A DNA stretch of 64,000 nt, from the NCBI GenBank assembly GCA_963778945.1, contig CAVZWL010000009.1, positions 1 to 64,000 of the forward strand, read 5' to 3'. The notes below the pieces were generated by a model. The model was given only the letters and a program-made list of their open reading frames with translations. It searched no databases and was not told where the DNA came from. This DNA comes from Fen-1254 sp963778945 (GTDB lineage Bacteria > Bacteroidota > Ignavibacteria > UBA10030). This document shows positions 18,002-28,303 of this stretch, one piece after another (position 1 is the first letter of the stretch; every line of letters begins with the position of its first letter). The translations under genes were made by a program, and so were the position numbers.

Positions 18002-19159
18002 ATGACACGTACACAAACATTTATCGTTTTTTTCTCCATCGTTCTCATTCTTTACGGATTGCTGAATCTCTACGTTTTTTTGCGCGGACTGCAGGCAATT
18101 TCGCCGGCATCGCCGTGGAGGATTTGGTTTACTGCGGTTTTTTGGTGTATTGCTGCCATGTATATCGCAGCGCGGCTGCTTGAAAAATTTCTGCCCGTGC
18201 CGGTCGATACGCTCCTCATTTGGGGGGGATCGATCTGGCTTGGCGCTATGGCATACTTGGTTGTCATACTCCTTGGCATCGATATTATTCGCCTCCTGAA
18301 TGCTCTTTTTCCGTTTTTCCCGGCTTGGATAACAGACAATATAGTGAAAGCAAAACAAATAACGGCTCTTGTTGTCGCCGGTATAACGGCTCTTGCCGTC
18401 GCAGCATCGTGCCTGAATGCAAGCTCGCCGCAAGTGCGGAGGCTCGATCTTACAATCCATAAAAATTCTTCCTTGCGGTCGCTCCATGCTGTCATGGCTT
18501 CCGATATCCATCTGGGAACCGTTATCAGCAACAGCCATCTGAAAAAAATTGTCGATGCGATCAATTCTCTAAATCCGGATATTGTCTTGCTGCCTGGAGA
18601 TATAGTCGATGAAGATATTGCTCCGGTGATAAGGCAAAACCTGGGAGAACAATTAAGGCAGATTCATTCGAAGTACGGCATCTATGCGGTTACCGGCAAT
18701 CATGAGTATATCGGAGGAGTGGAAGCCGCCTGTACCTATCTGACCGATCACGGCATTGTGATGCTTCGCGACACGAGTGTGGTGATTGATAATGCCTTTG
18801 TCATTGTCGGAAGGGAAGATGCGAGCCGCAGGCAGTTCGGCGGAAAGCATCGCAAGACATATGAGGAATTACTGAGCGGCGTCAAAACGACAATGCCGAT
18901 TATCTCAATGGACCACCAGCCGATGCATTTGAATGAAGCTGAACAGGCGGGAATCGATCTGCAGCTTTCCGGGCATACTCATAACGGGCAGATATGGCCT
19001 TTCAATTACATCGCGCGCGCCGTTTATGAATTGAGCTGGGGCTATTTGAAAAAAGGGAATACGCAGTATTATGTATCTTGCGGCGTCGGTACATGGGGAC
19101 CGCCTATGCGCTCGGGAAACCGTCCGGAAATCGTAGATCTCAGGATAACGTTCGAATAA
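18002..19159 (+). CDS. Membrane-anchored metallophosphoesterase (YkuE/YaeI-like)
   Basis: 385 residues. Three or four hydrophobic helices in the first 130 residues are followed by a calcineurin-like phosphoesterase domain. Metal-binding motifs are ASDIHLGTVIS, LPGDIVDEDI, VTGNHEYIGG, DHQP and SGHTHNGQIWPF. Relatives of this architecture act on membrane lipids or cyclic nucleotides; the substrate here is unknown. ATG 18002 was preferred to the ATG at 17951 because the membrane leader starts just after it. The GT-C gene follows after 14 bases, so both are probably one transcript. Confidence 0.82.
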   Translation: MTRTQTFIVFFSIVLILYGLLNLYVFLRGLQAISPASPWRIWFTAVFWCIAAMYIAARLLEKFLPVPVDTLLIWGGSIWLGAMAYLVVILLGIDIIRLLNALFPFFPAWITDNIVKAKQITALVVAGITALAVAASCLNASSPQVRRLDLTIHKNSSLRSLHAVMASDIHLGTVISNSHLKKIVDAINSLNPDIVLLPGDIVDEDIAPVIRQNLGEQLRQIHSKYGIYAVTGNHEYIGGVEAACTYLTDHGIVMLRDTSVVIDNAFVIVGREDASRRQFGGKHRKTYEELLSGVKTTMPIISMDHQPMHLNEAEQAGIDLQLSGHTHNGQIWPFNYIARAVYELSWGYLKKGNTQYYVSCGVGTWGPPMRSGNRPEIVDLRITFE

Positions 19160-19173
19160 CGAAGGGAAGCAAT

Positions 19174-21654
19174 ATGAAGAAATTCATAAGACCGGAATTT
19201 GTTTTAGTTTTGCTGTGCATCCTTTTTTTTGCCGCCGGTCTGATCTCTCTCAATACGATGCTTGTCTATAATCCGGACAGTGCGCGGTATTTGATATGGG
19301 CAAATTCGCTGGCGAAGTTTTCCGGGTTTGCAGATGCCAGTGCGCCGGAACTTTCCCGGTATGTCGTTCATGCGCCTCTGTATTCGGTCCTGCTCGCCCC
19401 TTCACAAATGATCTGTCCCGGGAGTATTGAAGCGGCAAAAGTTGCAACGCTCCTCTTCGGCGTTCTGGCAATTCTGATCCTGTTTTTCTGGCTCAAAGAA
19501 AAAACATCCGAATGGTACGCGCTTCTCGGATGCGCTCTCTTCGCAGTCAATCCGATGACGTTCTTTTATTCGACGCAAATACTCTCCGAGATTCCGTTCA
19601 TCGTTTGTCTGCTCCTGTTCTTTATTGCCGGCGAAAAAACCATTCGAGAACCGGACGGAAATATAAAAACCACGGCGGCATTCACAGCGGCCGTTCTTCT
19701 TTCTGTGTTGATGCGGGAAGTAGGAATAACTCTTCTCTTTGCAGCGGTGCTCTTTTTGATCATAAAGAAAAAGAATAAATCTGCTGCAATTGCCTTCGGC
19801 GTTACGTTTTTGATGTACCTGTCGTGGTATATCAGAAACGAAATCCTCGTCGCTTCTTTTGAGCACCCTGTTTTGCAAAATTCAAAAGTGTTCGGAGGGC
19901 ATTTGTACACAGCGACTGATGCATCCATGCTAACCGAATTCGCTGTCCGCTGTACGAGTAATGTGAAGGTTTATTCCGATTTTCTTTGGAGAGCTGTTTA
20001 CTTCCCGGATTATTTCAATCGGACAAGCACTTTGATCCTGCAGAATAATCCTGTTTTTATTTTGACAAAAACAATCCTTCCGTACATCAGCATTGAACTT
20101 GTATGTTGTTCGATCGGATGTATTGTCCTGGGTCTCTGGAGTGCGATAAAATCGTTCCAAACATATGCCCTGATTTTCATTTCGTTCATATGTTTTCTCA
20201 TTCCAATCCTTCTCTATCCCATTAACGATCATCGTTTTGTTTTTCCTCTGTTCGTCATTTTTCTGCTTGTTCTCATGCTCGGCTTCAAATATTTTATCGA
20301 CCGGCTCAAGCAAAGCGCCCGTTTCCGAAAGTTCATCATTCCGGTAAGCGTTTGCCTCGCCGCCGGCTGGATACTCCCTCACGCTGCATGGGTTGAAAGC
20401 TATATGTCGATAAACTATGCGTTCGGTCAGTCGCCGAAGACATACAGCGAAGGTCTGCTTCATAAAGATGCTTATCCAGAGGTTTTTTCCAGACCGGTAG
20501 GCGCAGCGGGTGAGTGGATCGCCTGCCATTCGGATCCGTCTGCAATAGTTTTAGGCAGGTGGAAAGAGCTCGCCTTTTCACTCAAGGGGAGAAAACTGAT
20601 TGAAACGGATGTCGATATTATGCCGGACGTTTTTGACAGATTCATCAGAGATTATCATGTTCGTTATTTGGTATCGGTGATTATGTATGGAGGAGTGGGA
20701 GAATTTGACAATTTGATGGCACGTTCCCGATACTTTCGGTTCCATCCGGTCTCTCGCACAGGAGCGGTCGAGGTCTACGAAATCGCTGAAAAGAACGGTG
20801 GAGAAAGGAGCGTGGAGTTTGATTCATTGTATTTCGGGAGCTTGAGAAAAAATTTTTCCGAGGCATGTCGAACGATGGAAGATTCTCCGCAGCTTGCATA
20901 TGATGAAATTGACCGGTTAAAACAGAAATACGGCCCTTTCGGATTTTTTGTTTTTGAATCTGCGGTGGCCGAAGAGTTTATGGGACAGCTGGATGCGGCT
21001 GAGCACGGCTTTGAAGGGTTCAGATATGTGCAGCAAGCGGGAGCTTTTGTCCATCAGGGTTGGTATCATCAAGAAATTATTTCGAGGCTTAAGGCGGCAA
21101 ACATTGCTGTAGCGCCGTACGACAGGGCGAACCGGTACTATATTGCCGCTATAAATTATTGGGAAATGGGATACCGCAGCCAGGCGCTCAAAACGTTGGA
21201 GCATTCTGTCCGGGAAGACACGGCGTTTTTTCCGGCGCTCATTTTTCAGTCTGTCTTTTCTCTTCAAAACGGGGATACGCTTGCTGCAAAAGAATTTTAT
21301 AAAAAAGCAGTATCCCTGAATACGGGGAATGTGCTTATAAAGAGCTTACGGAACGTGTGGAACGCATTCGATTCGATTCATGCGCGGGAGGATAAACCTC
21401 TCGCAATTCGTCTGCATTTGAGGATCGCTGCTGTTTATCGCACCATGGGAATTAATGAAATGGCGATCGATGAATATGGGGAGATTTTAAAAGCAGAAAG
21501 CGGCAATATCGATGCTCTATCGGCGCTGGCAGAGCTTTACGAAATGAAACAAAGATGGTTCCCTGAATATCAATGCTGTAAACGATTGCTTCTTGCAGAG
21601 CCGAATAATATTACATGGAAGGGGAAATGCGCTGAACTGGAGAAAAGATTGTAA
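19174..21654 (+). CDS. GT-C family membrane glycosyltransferase-like protein with C-terminal TPR region
   Basis: 826 residues. The first 430 or so carry about ten transmembrane helices and resemble the polyprenol-phosphate-sugar-dependent (PMT/ArnT, GT39/GT83) superfamily. The first external loop has the acidic motif VYNPDSARYLIWANSLAKF, where D is the likely catalytic or metal residue. A soluble domain follows. Residues from about 650 form TPR-like helices (RANRYYIAAINYWEMGYRSQ, FFPALIFQSVFSLQNGDTLA, EMAIDEYGEILKAESGNIDA). The protein would glycosylate a lipid or exported protein at the outer face of the membrane, with TPRs for partners (inference). ATG 19174 follows GAAGGGAAGC. Confidence 0.7.
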   Translation: MKKFIRPEFVLVLLCILFFAAGLISLNTMLVYNPDSARYLIWANSLAKFSGFADASAPELSRYVVHAPLYSVLLAPSQMICPGSIEAAKVATLLFGVLAILILFFWLKEKTSEWYALLGCALFAVNPMTFFYSTQILSEIPFIVCLLLFFIAGEKTIREPDGNIKTTAAFTAAVLLSVLMREVGITLLFAAVLFLIIKKKNKSAAIAFGVTFLMYLSWYIRNEILVASFEHPVLQNSKVFGGHLYTATDASMLTEFAVRCTSNVKVYSDFLWRAVYFPDYFNRTSTLILQNNPVFILTKTILPYISIELVCCSIGCIVLGLWSAIKSFQTYALIFISFICFLIPILLYPINDHRFVFPLFVIFLLVLMLGFKYFIDRLKQSARFRKFIIPVSVCLAAGWILPHAAWVESYMSINYAFGQSPKTYSEGLLHKDAYPEVFSRPVGAAGEWIACHSDPSAIVLGRWKELAFSLKGRKLIETDVDIMPDVFDRFIRDYHVRYLVSVIMYGGVGEFDNLMARSRYFRFHPVSRTGAVEVYEIAEKNGGERSVEFDSLYFGSLRKNFSEACRTMEDSPQLAYDEIDRLKQKYGPFGFFVFESAVAEEFMGQLDAAEHGFEGFRYVQQAGAFVHQGWYHQEIISRLKAANIAVAPYDRANRYYIAAINYWEMGYRSQALKTLEHSVREDTAFFPALIFQSVFSLQNGDTLAAKEFYKKAVSLNTGNVLIKSLRNVWNAFDSIHAREDKPLAIRLHLRIAAVYRTMGINEMAIDEYGEILKAESGNIDALSALAELYEMKQRWFPEYQCCKRLLLAEPNNITWKGKCAELEKRL

Positions 21655-21670
21655 AGCGAAAATGAAATTA

Positions 21671-21818
21671 AAGTTCTTCCTGCGTAGTTCGTGGTGCTAA
21701 GTTAAGAGAGCTTACCAAGAACCAAGAACCAAGAACCAAGAACCAAGAACCAAGAACCAAGAACCAAGAACCAAGAACTAAGAACTAAGAACCAAGAACT
21801 AAGAACTAAGAACTAAGC
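21671..21818. repeat. Inverted-arm heptamer element, family C, copy 2
   Basis: The left arm (21671-21705, GTTCTTCCTGCGTAGTTCGT then GGTGCTAAGTT) matches the left arm at 17324 almost base for base. The right part, 21714-21818, is 15 uninterrupted heptamers: 9 accaaga, then a mix of actaaga and accaaga, ending actaagc. The element ends 6 bases from the stop codon of the convergent TonB receptor. The near-identical units suggest recent expansion. Confidence 0.85.
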
Positions 21819-21823
21819 ACACG

Positions 21824-24341
21824 TTAGAATTCTATTTCAATTCCTCCGACGGGAAAGAATGCAAATTGATAGACTGTTTCCTTTGTGCCGTCGCTTCTGT
21901 ATTCATAATAAAAAACATTCTTGGTATTGAATACATTCATGAGAGCAATATAGACATTGATGTTCCAGTTTTGCATATAAAATCTGCTGATCCATTGAAT
22001 GTCGAGTCTGCTGTAATCGGGATATCGTACGGAATTAACATCATTCGATGCAACCCATACGCCCTTCGACCATTTTATGTCTCCTTCCCAGACTTGCTGA
22101 TTTGTCATAAATGTTTCCGGCGTATAAGGCCCGCCGGTTTGATAACGGTAGCGAAAACTGATTTCCATTTCATCGGATATGGGCAAAATATAACTTGGAT
22201 ATTTAATGAAGAAAGGCTGTTCATTGAGCCATGAACGAACGCCTTTTGTGATTTTTCCGTACACCAGATTTATAATCACCGGATAATCATACTGGGATGG
22301 ATATGTGCTTACAAGCGGCGGTATACGTGGATCCGTTTCTTGTGTTTTGGAAAGCGAAATACTTGCCGTGCCGTAATAATCCGTTGCCTGTTTTTTCTGG
22401 AGAAAAAACTCTATTCCATACGATGTTCGTTTACCGATTGCCGAATTTGTGTCCGACCTAAACGTGGGATTTTCAGAATACATGAATTGGTCGCTGACAC
22501 AGAGATTCCAGAATTTTTTATAATATGCCTCGATGCTGAATTTAATGCCTTCATCCATGATATGCTGCAGGCCTAAGACAATATGATCCGATTTGGCATT
22601 CGCAAGTCTTTTGTTGTAGCCATGAGAACTATCGTCGGCATAGTATGGAAGCGGCTGAGTCTGACAGTATTCGCCGGCAGAGAGGGACAGGGTTGTCGAC
22701 GGGGGAACGATATCGTAGGAAATGCTTCCGCGCGGACTCACTTGTCCCTGCTTTGAGTATGTAAAATAATCGCAGCGGAGGCCGAATGTGAAATGGAGCT
22801 GCGGGGCAATGGTATAATGATCGCCGGCATAAGCAGAATATTTACTTGCATCGCCGAATGATAAATCGTTCTTAATGTTCCCGTGAGGAGTAGATGGAGG
22901 CGTTGTCCAAATACCGTTCTTGTTAAGGTCATACCGGGTGGTCGTTCCTGAAAATGTCGTCAACCCTTCCCAGTGATCGGTCGTCTGAATCTGCGCACCC
23001 AGTGATATTTCATGCTGGGGATTAATCTTATAGAACATATCGGTACTTAAGTGCGATAAAAGATTCATCGTCGTCACTGTAAAAAACAGGATTGCTGTTG
23101 AGCGTTGAATAACTTACAACATTGCCGGAGGCATCATAAGCGCGTTTTGTAAAATCGTCCTGCACGTTGACATAATCTTGCGTACCGACGGTGTACAAGG
23201 ACAGAACAGAATAACCATCCTTGCCCCACAGCTGCTTAATATTCATGCCAAGTACGTATTGTTTGCTGTGATCGTCGATATTATCGATGCTGCTCGAATC
23301 CGTAATGCCGGCCTTTTGGGAATTGCTTTCTTTCGGATCGCCGGCAATATATATTTTGCTGTCACCGTATAAGCCGCTGATCGATAATTTTGTCGACGGC
23401 GACAGATCGTAAACGATTTTTGCCTGTGTATCCCAGTATTTCGGTATGGCAGTGAGCGAAATTGCAGACATACCGACAAGTTTGTCGACCAATTCAAGAA
23501 GACTCTGCCGTGCGGAAAAAATCCATGATCCTTTTCCATCGGCAAGTTTTCCTTCCATTAATGTGCCGTAGCCGGCCATATTGAATCCTGTGTTCGATGC
23601 AAAATTCTTTTCGCGGTCGCCTTCACGAATCGCAATATCCATCACCGAAGACATTTTATCCCCGTATTGCACGGGAAAGCCGCCCGCAGAAAATTGGACG
23701 TCATCGACCAGGTCGATATTGATCATGCTGATAGGACCCGCAGAATTGAATTGATTCGGATAATGATTGATCGATGGGATTTCCATATAATCCATCACGG
23801 TAAGATTTTCATAAGGCGCGCCGCCGCGGACAATAAGCTCGTTCACATTATCATTCGAGCTTGCGATACCGGGCAGGTTTTGAACCACTCGCTGCACATC
23901 CTGGATGGATCCCGGCTGCCGCTTCACCTCGGCACGGTCGTAATCGTTTACACTGAGCGGCGCTATATCGTTCGTGCGGCTGAAATAGGATGCCTGAACC
24001 GTAACGCCGTTCGTTTGGACTGCCTGTTCCGATAGTTTGATTGTAACTTTCGTGCTGCGGCCTGTGGAAACAACGACATTGGTTACGATTGTCCCATCGT
24101 AGCCGATAATTGCTGCCTTGAGACTGTAGGTTCCGACAGGGATGTTCTTGATTGAAAAAAAACCGTTCGTATCTGTAGAGGCGCCCAATGAGTGCAATTC
24201 CATGATTTGTACATTAACAGCGGGAAGCGGCTCCTTGGTTCTGCCGTCAATAATTGAACCGGCAATTTCGCCTTTATATTGCTGTCCAAACAGAGGTGCG
24301 CTGCAAATTATGGCGATAAGAAATATGAAAAAGCGTTTCAT
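21824..24341 (-). CDS. TonB-dependent receptor with carboxypeptidase-regulatory-like domain, one frameshift
   Basis: Outer-membrane active transporter, about 839 residues. In order: a signal peptide (MKRFFIFLIAIICSAPLFGQ), a CarboxypepD_reg-like beta domain at about 25-110 (EIAGSIIDGRTKEPLPAVNV), a plug with IQDVQRVVQNLPGIASSNDN and VNELIVRGGAPYENLTVMDY, and a long beta-barrel. The frame breaks near 23055-23070, after FYSDDDES, and resumes at NLLSHLSTDMFYKINPQHEI. The terminal strand FFPVGGIEIEF ends in Phe. There is no SusD partner next to it, so it is not a standard SusCD pair. The ligand is unknown. Confidence 0.85.
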
Positions 24342-24704
24342 ACAATCCTTTATAGAGATATATTGGAATAATGATTCATGGTACGAAGCATCATGAATCA
24401 ATTCCTGCTGTTTTCGGTGAATGAAGGTGTCGCTGCGGCTAATGACGTTGAAAATCATACAGCATATTCAATATAAAAAATAATTCTGATTCAACATATT
24501 GTCGTTTCATCAGGCACCTTGCGAAGGTGTAGACCTTCGCAAGGTGTCAAGGGGTTTAAAGCTCGACAGTCAATAAACTTAGGATTTTATATAATGCAAA
24601 AAATAATTTGAGTAAATTGAAGGAAAGAAAGAGCAAATATCTCAAGGATAGAGAAAGAATTAGTTTCATAAAAAAATATTTCAAATTAGTTTGATTGATA
24701 CGCA
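24342..24704. other. Intergenic region between the divergent receptor and glycosidase genes
   Basis: 363 bases, AT-rich towards the glycosidase. It contains the 36-base palindrome at 24513-24548 and probably two outward promoters. The stretch TTTTATATAATGC near 24575-24590 is a possible -10 region for the glycosidase, but no convincing -35 is visible. No small gene or structured RNA is recognised. Confidence 0.5.
24513..24548. repeat. 36-base palindrome, copy 2
   Basis: Same element as at 17898: left arm ggcaccttgcgaaggt, loop gtag, right arm accttcgcaaggtgtc. The only change (a to g at arm position 2) turns an A-U pair into a G-U pair on the plus-strand RNA, so the fold is kept. Confidence 0.85.
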
Positions 24705-26157
24705 ATGACACAAAAAGATTCTGCAAACCGGATCACTGTCAAAGTAAATACTGATGAGATCATTCATAGAATGCGCGGGGGCATCGGGGCGTCGTGGCAT
24801 GCGATGTCTCAAGAGATTCCGCTCGAAAATGAGAAATATGATTATCCGGTCAGGTATCGGAACCCGCGCGGCAGTTCGTACGGAGGGAATCCCCCGGTTT
24901 CAGAAAAGAAGACGTGGGAACAGATTTGCAAACATGCATCATGGCTTGGATTGAACTTTATCCGTGTCGAGTTGAGTCAGAGAATGTACGAGCCCCAACG
25001 CGGTGTCTTCGATTGGAACAACGAGGAGATGCAGGCTCTTTACAAGATTCTTGATTGGTGCCGAATCGAAAAACGCCGATGTATTTTTGCAGCAGATGTG
25101 GGGTCATGTAGAATGGAATGCTTTCTCCGGAGTTCATCCTCTTTTAAGCGCACCGCGCTCGCTTGACGACTTTGCTGCCGGTATCACCGTTCTGCTTGAA
25201 CATTTACTGCATAAAAAAGGATATACATGCATCAAGTTTATTTGCATCGCCAATGAACCTCCCGGAGGCACGTGGGGATACTGGTGGTCGTTCGGTGAGG
25301 GCTCCGGAACAATTACACTCGCTTTGAAGAAAGTGAGAGAATGTTTAGATAAGGCGGGTATCAAGATTCCGTTATCCGGCCCGGATTGGACAACTCTGCC
25401 GCCGCTCAATCCGAAGCAAATAGATTTTGACAAATCGCTTGGAGCTTATGATATTCATTCTTACGGAGGCATTGATGCAAATGGCTCGAAAATAATCCGG
25501 GATTGGGCCCGGTGGGCGCATAACCGTAAGAAACCATTCTTTTTGACGGAGTTCGGCAACATGAACCTCGGCTGGGGAGGGGACAATCCAGGGCCTAAAA
25601 GTTTCGAGGCGGCATTGTCGAACACTTCCGATATGATACGCTGTCTCAACGAAGGTGTTGACGGCCTGAACCGCTGGAGCTTTTGTAACAGGGGGGACAT
25701 CGACGGTCAGTGGCAGCTCATTCAAACCTGGGATCGAAAGAATAAAAAGTATTTGAAAAAGGTAAAACCTGAGAATTCGGCTTATTATAGCTTCGCGATA
25801 ATGAGCAGATACATGGGAAAGTATGCCGCAGTTATTCGATCATCCGTTAAGCCGGTGCGGCCTGATATGCGGTCTGCGGCAGTGTTGAATAAAACCGGAG
25901 AGTTAAGCATTTTCCTTCTGAATAAGGGAGGGCTATCAGAACGTGTGTCGATTGATATAAAAGGACATCATGCGGACAGTAAATTGTATCTCTACCAGGT
26001 TTCGCAGAAGACTATTTCCGATGCTGGCTTTCGTCTTGAACCGGTTGAAATTCAGCCGGAAGAACGAGGACGCCGATTGATAACGCTGCCCGGGAAAAGC
26101 ATATCGGTTTTGACAAATTATTATCTGACTTCAAAAGATCCCGGCATTATAGAATGA
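24705..26157 (+). CDS. Clan GH-A glycoside hydrolase (GH5-like), one frameshift
   Basis: About 483 residues, no clear signal peptide. A TIM-barrel glycosidase: the acid/base glutamate lies in FICIANEPPGGTWGY (the NEP motif) and the nucleophile in KPFFLTEFGNMNLGWGG. WLGLNFIRVELSQRMYEPQR is the usual early strand with Arg. A beta-sandwich-like domain follows from about residue 390 (LSIFLLNKGGLSERVSIDIK). The frame changes near 25070 at GAAAAACGCC. The GH5, GH30 and GH39 families share these motifs; I lean to GH5-like. A Glu/Asp-lined cellulase or mannanase role is not demonstrable. Confidence 0.72.
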
Positions 26158-26183
26158 TCATGGAGTTTAGCCGCCCGGAAGTA

Positions 26184-27356
26184 TTACTTCAACAGCAGCA
26201 ATTTTTTCGTCTCGACAAAGCGAATATTTGGATTATCTATCGAAACTGCTTCGATGCGATAAAAATATATTCCAGACGCCGCATTTGCATTCCAAACCAC
26301 GGATTGATATCCTGCCTGCTGCTCAGCATTGGTCAGAACTTTCACAACCTGACCAAGCATATTGTAGATAACAATCCGCACGAAACTTCGTGCCGGCAGT
26401 CCATATCGGATCGTTGTGGATGGATTAAAAGGATCGGGATAGTTTTGATTTAAAGAAAAGTTTGAAGGAATATCCCTGCTTATCTTTCCTATTCCATTGC
26501 CGGTTACAATCGTCTGTGCACAGCGGAATCCATATGTGCCGTAGCTTCGGTAGTTTGACATGACGAAGTCGTCGCCGCGATAGGTATTGCGCTGGCTGCC
26601 GTCGTCGTAATAGAACGATCCGCCTCGCATAACACGATTGCTTCCGATTGCAGGGCCTTTCGGGTCGGTTTGTGCTCCGCTCGAATATGCTCCATACCAA
26701 TCAAAACACCATTCATAAATATTACCGCTCATATCGTAAATGCCGAGTTCGTTTGCATTCTTTGTGCCGACAGTATGTGTACCAAAGCCCGAATTGGCAG
26801 CATACCACGCTACATCTCCTTTCGTATTACTGCCGCTGTAAGTATATCCTAAACTGTTGTTTCCACCCTTTGCTGCAAATTCCCATTCCGCTTCTGTCGG
26901 CAATCGATAGCCGTTTGCATTCCATTTTACTGCATCTGCGGACAGATCTCTATCACCTATCCGATATACTGTGTCTAATGTGCTGCTTGTATAATATACG
27001 GGAGGGAAACCATTCTTTTCTGAACGTGCGTTGCACCACTTTACAATATCGTACCAGTTCACACCTGTGATCGGATTGTTTGTTCCGGAGTGATTGAATC
27101 CGTTGGTCCCCGCCACTAAATCGGTGTAGCCGTGCGTCAGTGCCCAATTGTAAACCTCCGTCCACTTTTCGTATGTTACCTCATATTCGTCGATAGTAAA
27201 TGAGCCAAGTGTGACCGAATGCGGAGGAATTGCCCCATTATCAAGGGAATCCGTGCTACCCATTTGAAATGTGCCGGCGGTGACTTCTACCATATCCTGG
27301 CCCAATGATAATGAAGCAAATATTGAACACAGCATGCAAACAAATAATTTTTTCAT
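26184..27356 (-). CDS. Secreted FGE/sulfatase-modifying-factor domain protein with T9SS sorting tail
   Basis: 390 residues. A signal peptide (about 1-19, ending SLSLGQ) is followed by an FGE-sulfatase (SUMF1) domain at about 20-285, with MVEVTAGTFQMGSTDSLDNG, GYRLPTEAEWEFAAKGG, DMSGNIYEWCFDWYG and RVMRGGSF. The C-terminal domain (about 310-390) begins NQNYPDPFNPSTTIRYGLPA and ends ETKKLLLLK, a classical type IX secretion sorting signal. The protein is therefore exported to the surface or medium. True formylglycine activation requires specific cysteines that are not obvious here, so a binding or structural role is equally likely. Confidence 0.85.
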   Translation of the reverse strand: MKKLFVCMLCSIFASLSLGQDMVEVTAGTFQMGSTDSLDNGAIPPHSVTLGSFTIDEYEVTYEKWTEVYNWALTHGYTDLVAGTNGFNHSGTNNPITGVNWYDIVKWCNARSEKNGFPPVYYTSSTLDTVYRIGDRDLSADAVKWNANGYRLPTEAEWEFAAKGGNNSLGYTYSGSNTKGDVAWYAANSGFGTHTVGTKNANELGIYDMSGNIYEWCFDWYGAYSSGAQTDPKGPAIGSNRVMRGGSFYYDDGSQRNTYRGDDFVMSNYRSYGTYGFRCAQTIVTGNGIGKISRDIPSNFSLNQNYPDPFNPSTTIRYGLPARSFVRIVIYNMLGQVVKVLTNAEQQAGYQSVVWNANAASGIYFYRIEAVSIDNPNIRFVETKKLLLLK

Positions 27357-28091
27357 ATTGTGTCCTCCAAAAACGATGAAATGATGAAAATTAAAAAGTT
27401 GCAGGATTGCATTTATATCTGCCGTTTGAAATTTATTTCAGGTCTCTTCTCCAAGTGATCTCCGATACAAGAAAGTGCATAAGTAAGTATTCCCTGAACC
27501 GAAAGAACCTACGCTTTATTCATTCCAATTCCAACAACGATGTGAGTCTTGCAGCACGGAATGTGCGATCGAATAGAAACAGTTATTTAAAGACGTTAAA
27601 GACCAATGCAATGAATGCAAAGATTGAGTTGGTTTTTTTTGCCATTCAACTGCAATTTTATCGTAAATGTTCTATTTTACACAAAAAACAACATGCCGTT
27701 TAATTCAACAAATTTATTGAAGCCGATTTTTAGCCCGCAAAAAACTTCATTATTCTGCACTATCGAATTATCAATATCCACTGAAGATCATTTCGTTTAT
27801 GACATTGGCGGAGCTCTGATGACATATTAATGGGTAGATTCAGCAGTTAAATTGTCCTACTCTACAGTATCACCTGATACTCATGAATCACCGAAGCCAT
27901 GAGCGGATTGCGGGAGAATAGCGCGTCGTTATTTTTTACAATACGGTTCGATCGAATCAACAAAAATCGTTCTTTGACGCAGCAAATCGGACTGTAGTTG
28001 ACTGCAGCCCATTTGAAGCGGGACATTTGATTCGACGGGGGAAAATTCGTAAATTAGATTTGTTGATGTAATGATAGTGTGTAATTCATTG
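27357..28091. other. 735-base intergenic region without a recognisable gene
   Basis: No open frame here has a plausible ribosome site, composition or length. The region contains upstream sequence of the FGE-like gene (minus strand) and, at its right end, the tRNA promoter. A TAGATTTG at 28055-28062 fits the Bacteroidota -7 element TAnnTTTG, about 30 bases before the tRNA, but a TTTG at consensus spacing upstream is missing. Nothing else is recognised. Confidence 0.5.
28055..28062 (+). promoter_or_regulatory. Candidate Bacteroidota-type -7 element for tRNA-Ile
   Basis: TAGATTTG matches TAnnTTTG and lies 29 bases upstream of the mature tRNA. The nearest upstream TTTG is 25 bases away rather than the usual 19-21, so the match is partial. 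Confidence 0.35.
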
Positions 28092-28165
28092 GGGCCCTTA
28101 GCTCAGTTGGTTAGAGCAGCAGACTCATAATCTGCGGGTCGTAGGTTCGAGCCCTACAGGGCCCA
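28092..28165 (+). tRNA. tRNA-Ile2 (anticodon CAU)
   Basis: 74 bases fold as a cloverleaf: acceptor GGGCCCT/AGGGCCC, D arm GCTC/GAGC, anticodon arm GCAGA-CTCATAA-TCTGC with anticodon CAT, 5-base variable loop, and T arm GTAGG-TTCGAGC-CCTAC. Discriminator A; CCA is not encoded directly. The body is close to known lysidine-type tRNA-Ile(CAU) genes (GGSCCCTTAGCTCAG...CTCATAATC), in which C34 is modified so that the tRNA reads AUA. An elongator tRNA-Met shares the anticodon and is the alternative. Confidence 0.88.
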
Positions 28166-28185
28166 CTCCATGCAAGGAATTGGCA

Positions 28186-28209
28186 GACTTTATACCAAGT
28201 CCTTTTTTT
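28186..28209 (+). terminator. Possible terminator after the tRNA
   Basis: A short stem gactt/aagtc with a 6-base loop, followed by C and seven T, 20 bases after the tRNA. The stem is only 5 base pairs, so it is weak. Confidence 0.4.
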
Positions 28210-28303
28210 AATTTTCTTATCCTCATTGACGCACATCATATTGCTTTCGTATCTCAATCTGTGATGGAGATTTAATATCATTCACAATCAGGAGGTCATT
28301 GCA

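Noticed and set aside
21714..21818. Regular repeats that could be taken for a CRISPR array
   Set aside because: The period is 7 bases with no unique spacers, and no cas genes are in the window.
21824..24341. SusC-type member of a polysaccharide utilisation locus
   Set aside because: No SusD-like gene is adjacent, and the neighbouring glycosidase is divergent with its own promoter region.
27407..27830. Two overlapping open frames upstream of the tRNA
   Set aside because: Both lack a ribosome site, have atypical composition (rich in Ser, Asn, Phe, Cys) and resemble no family; treated as non-coding.
28092..28165. Elongator tRNA-Met
   Set aside because: The anticodon CAU fits, but the acceptor stem and D arm match lysidine-type tRNA-Ile(CAU) better. 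Not fully excluded without checking position-specific identity elements.
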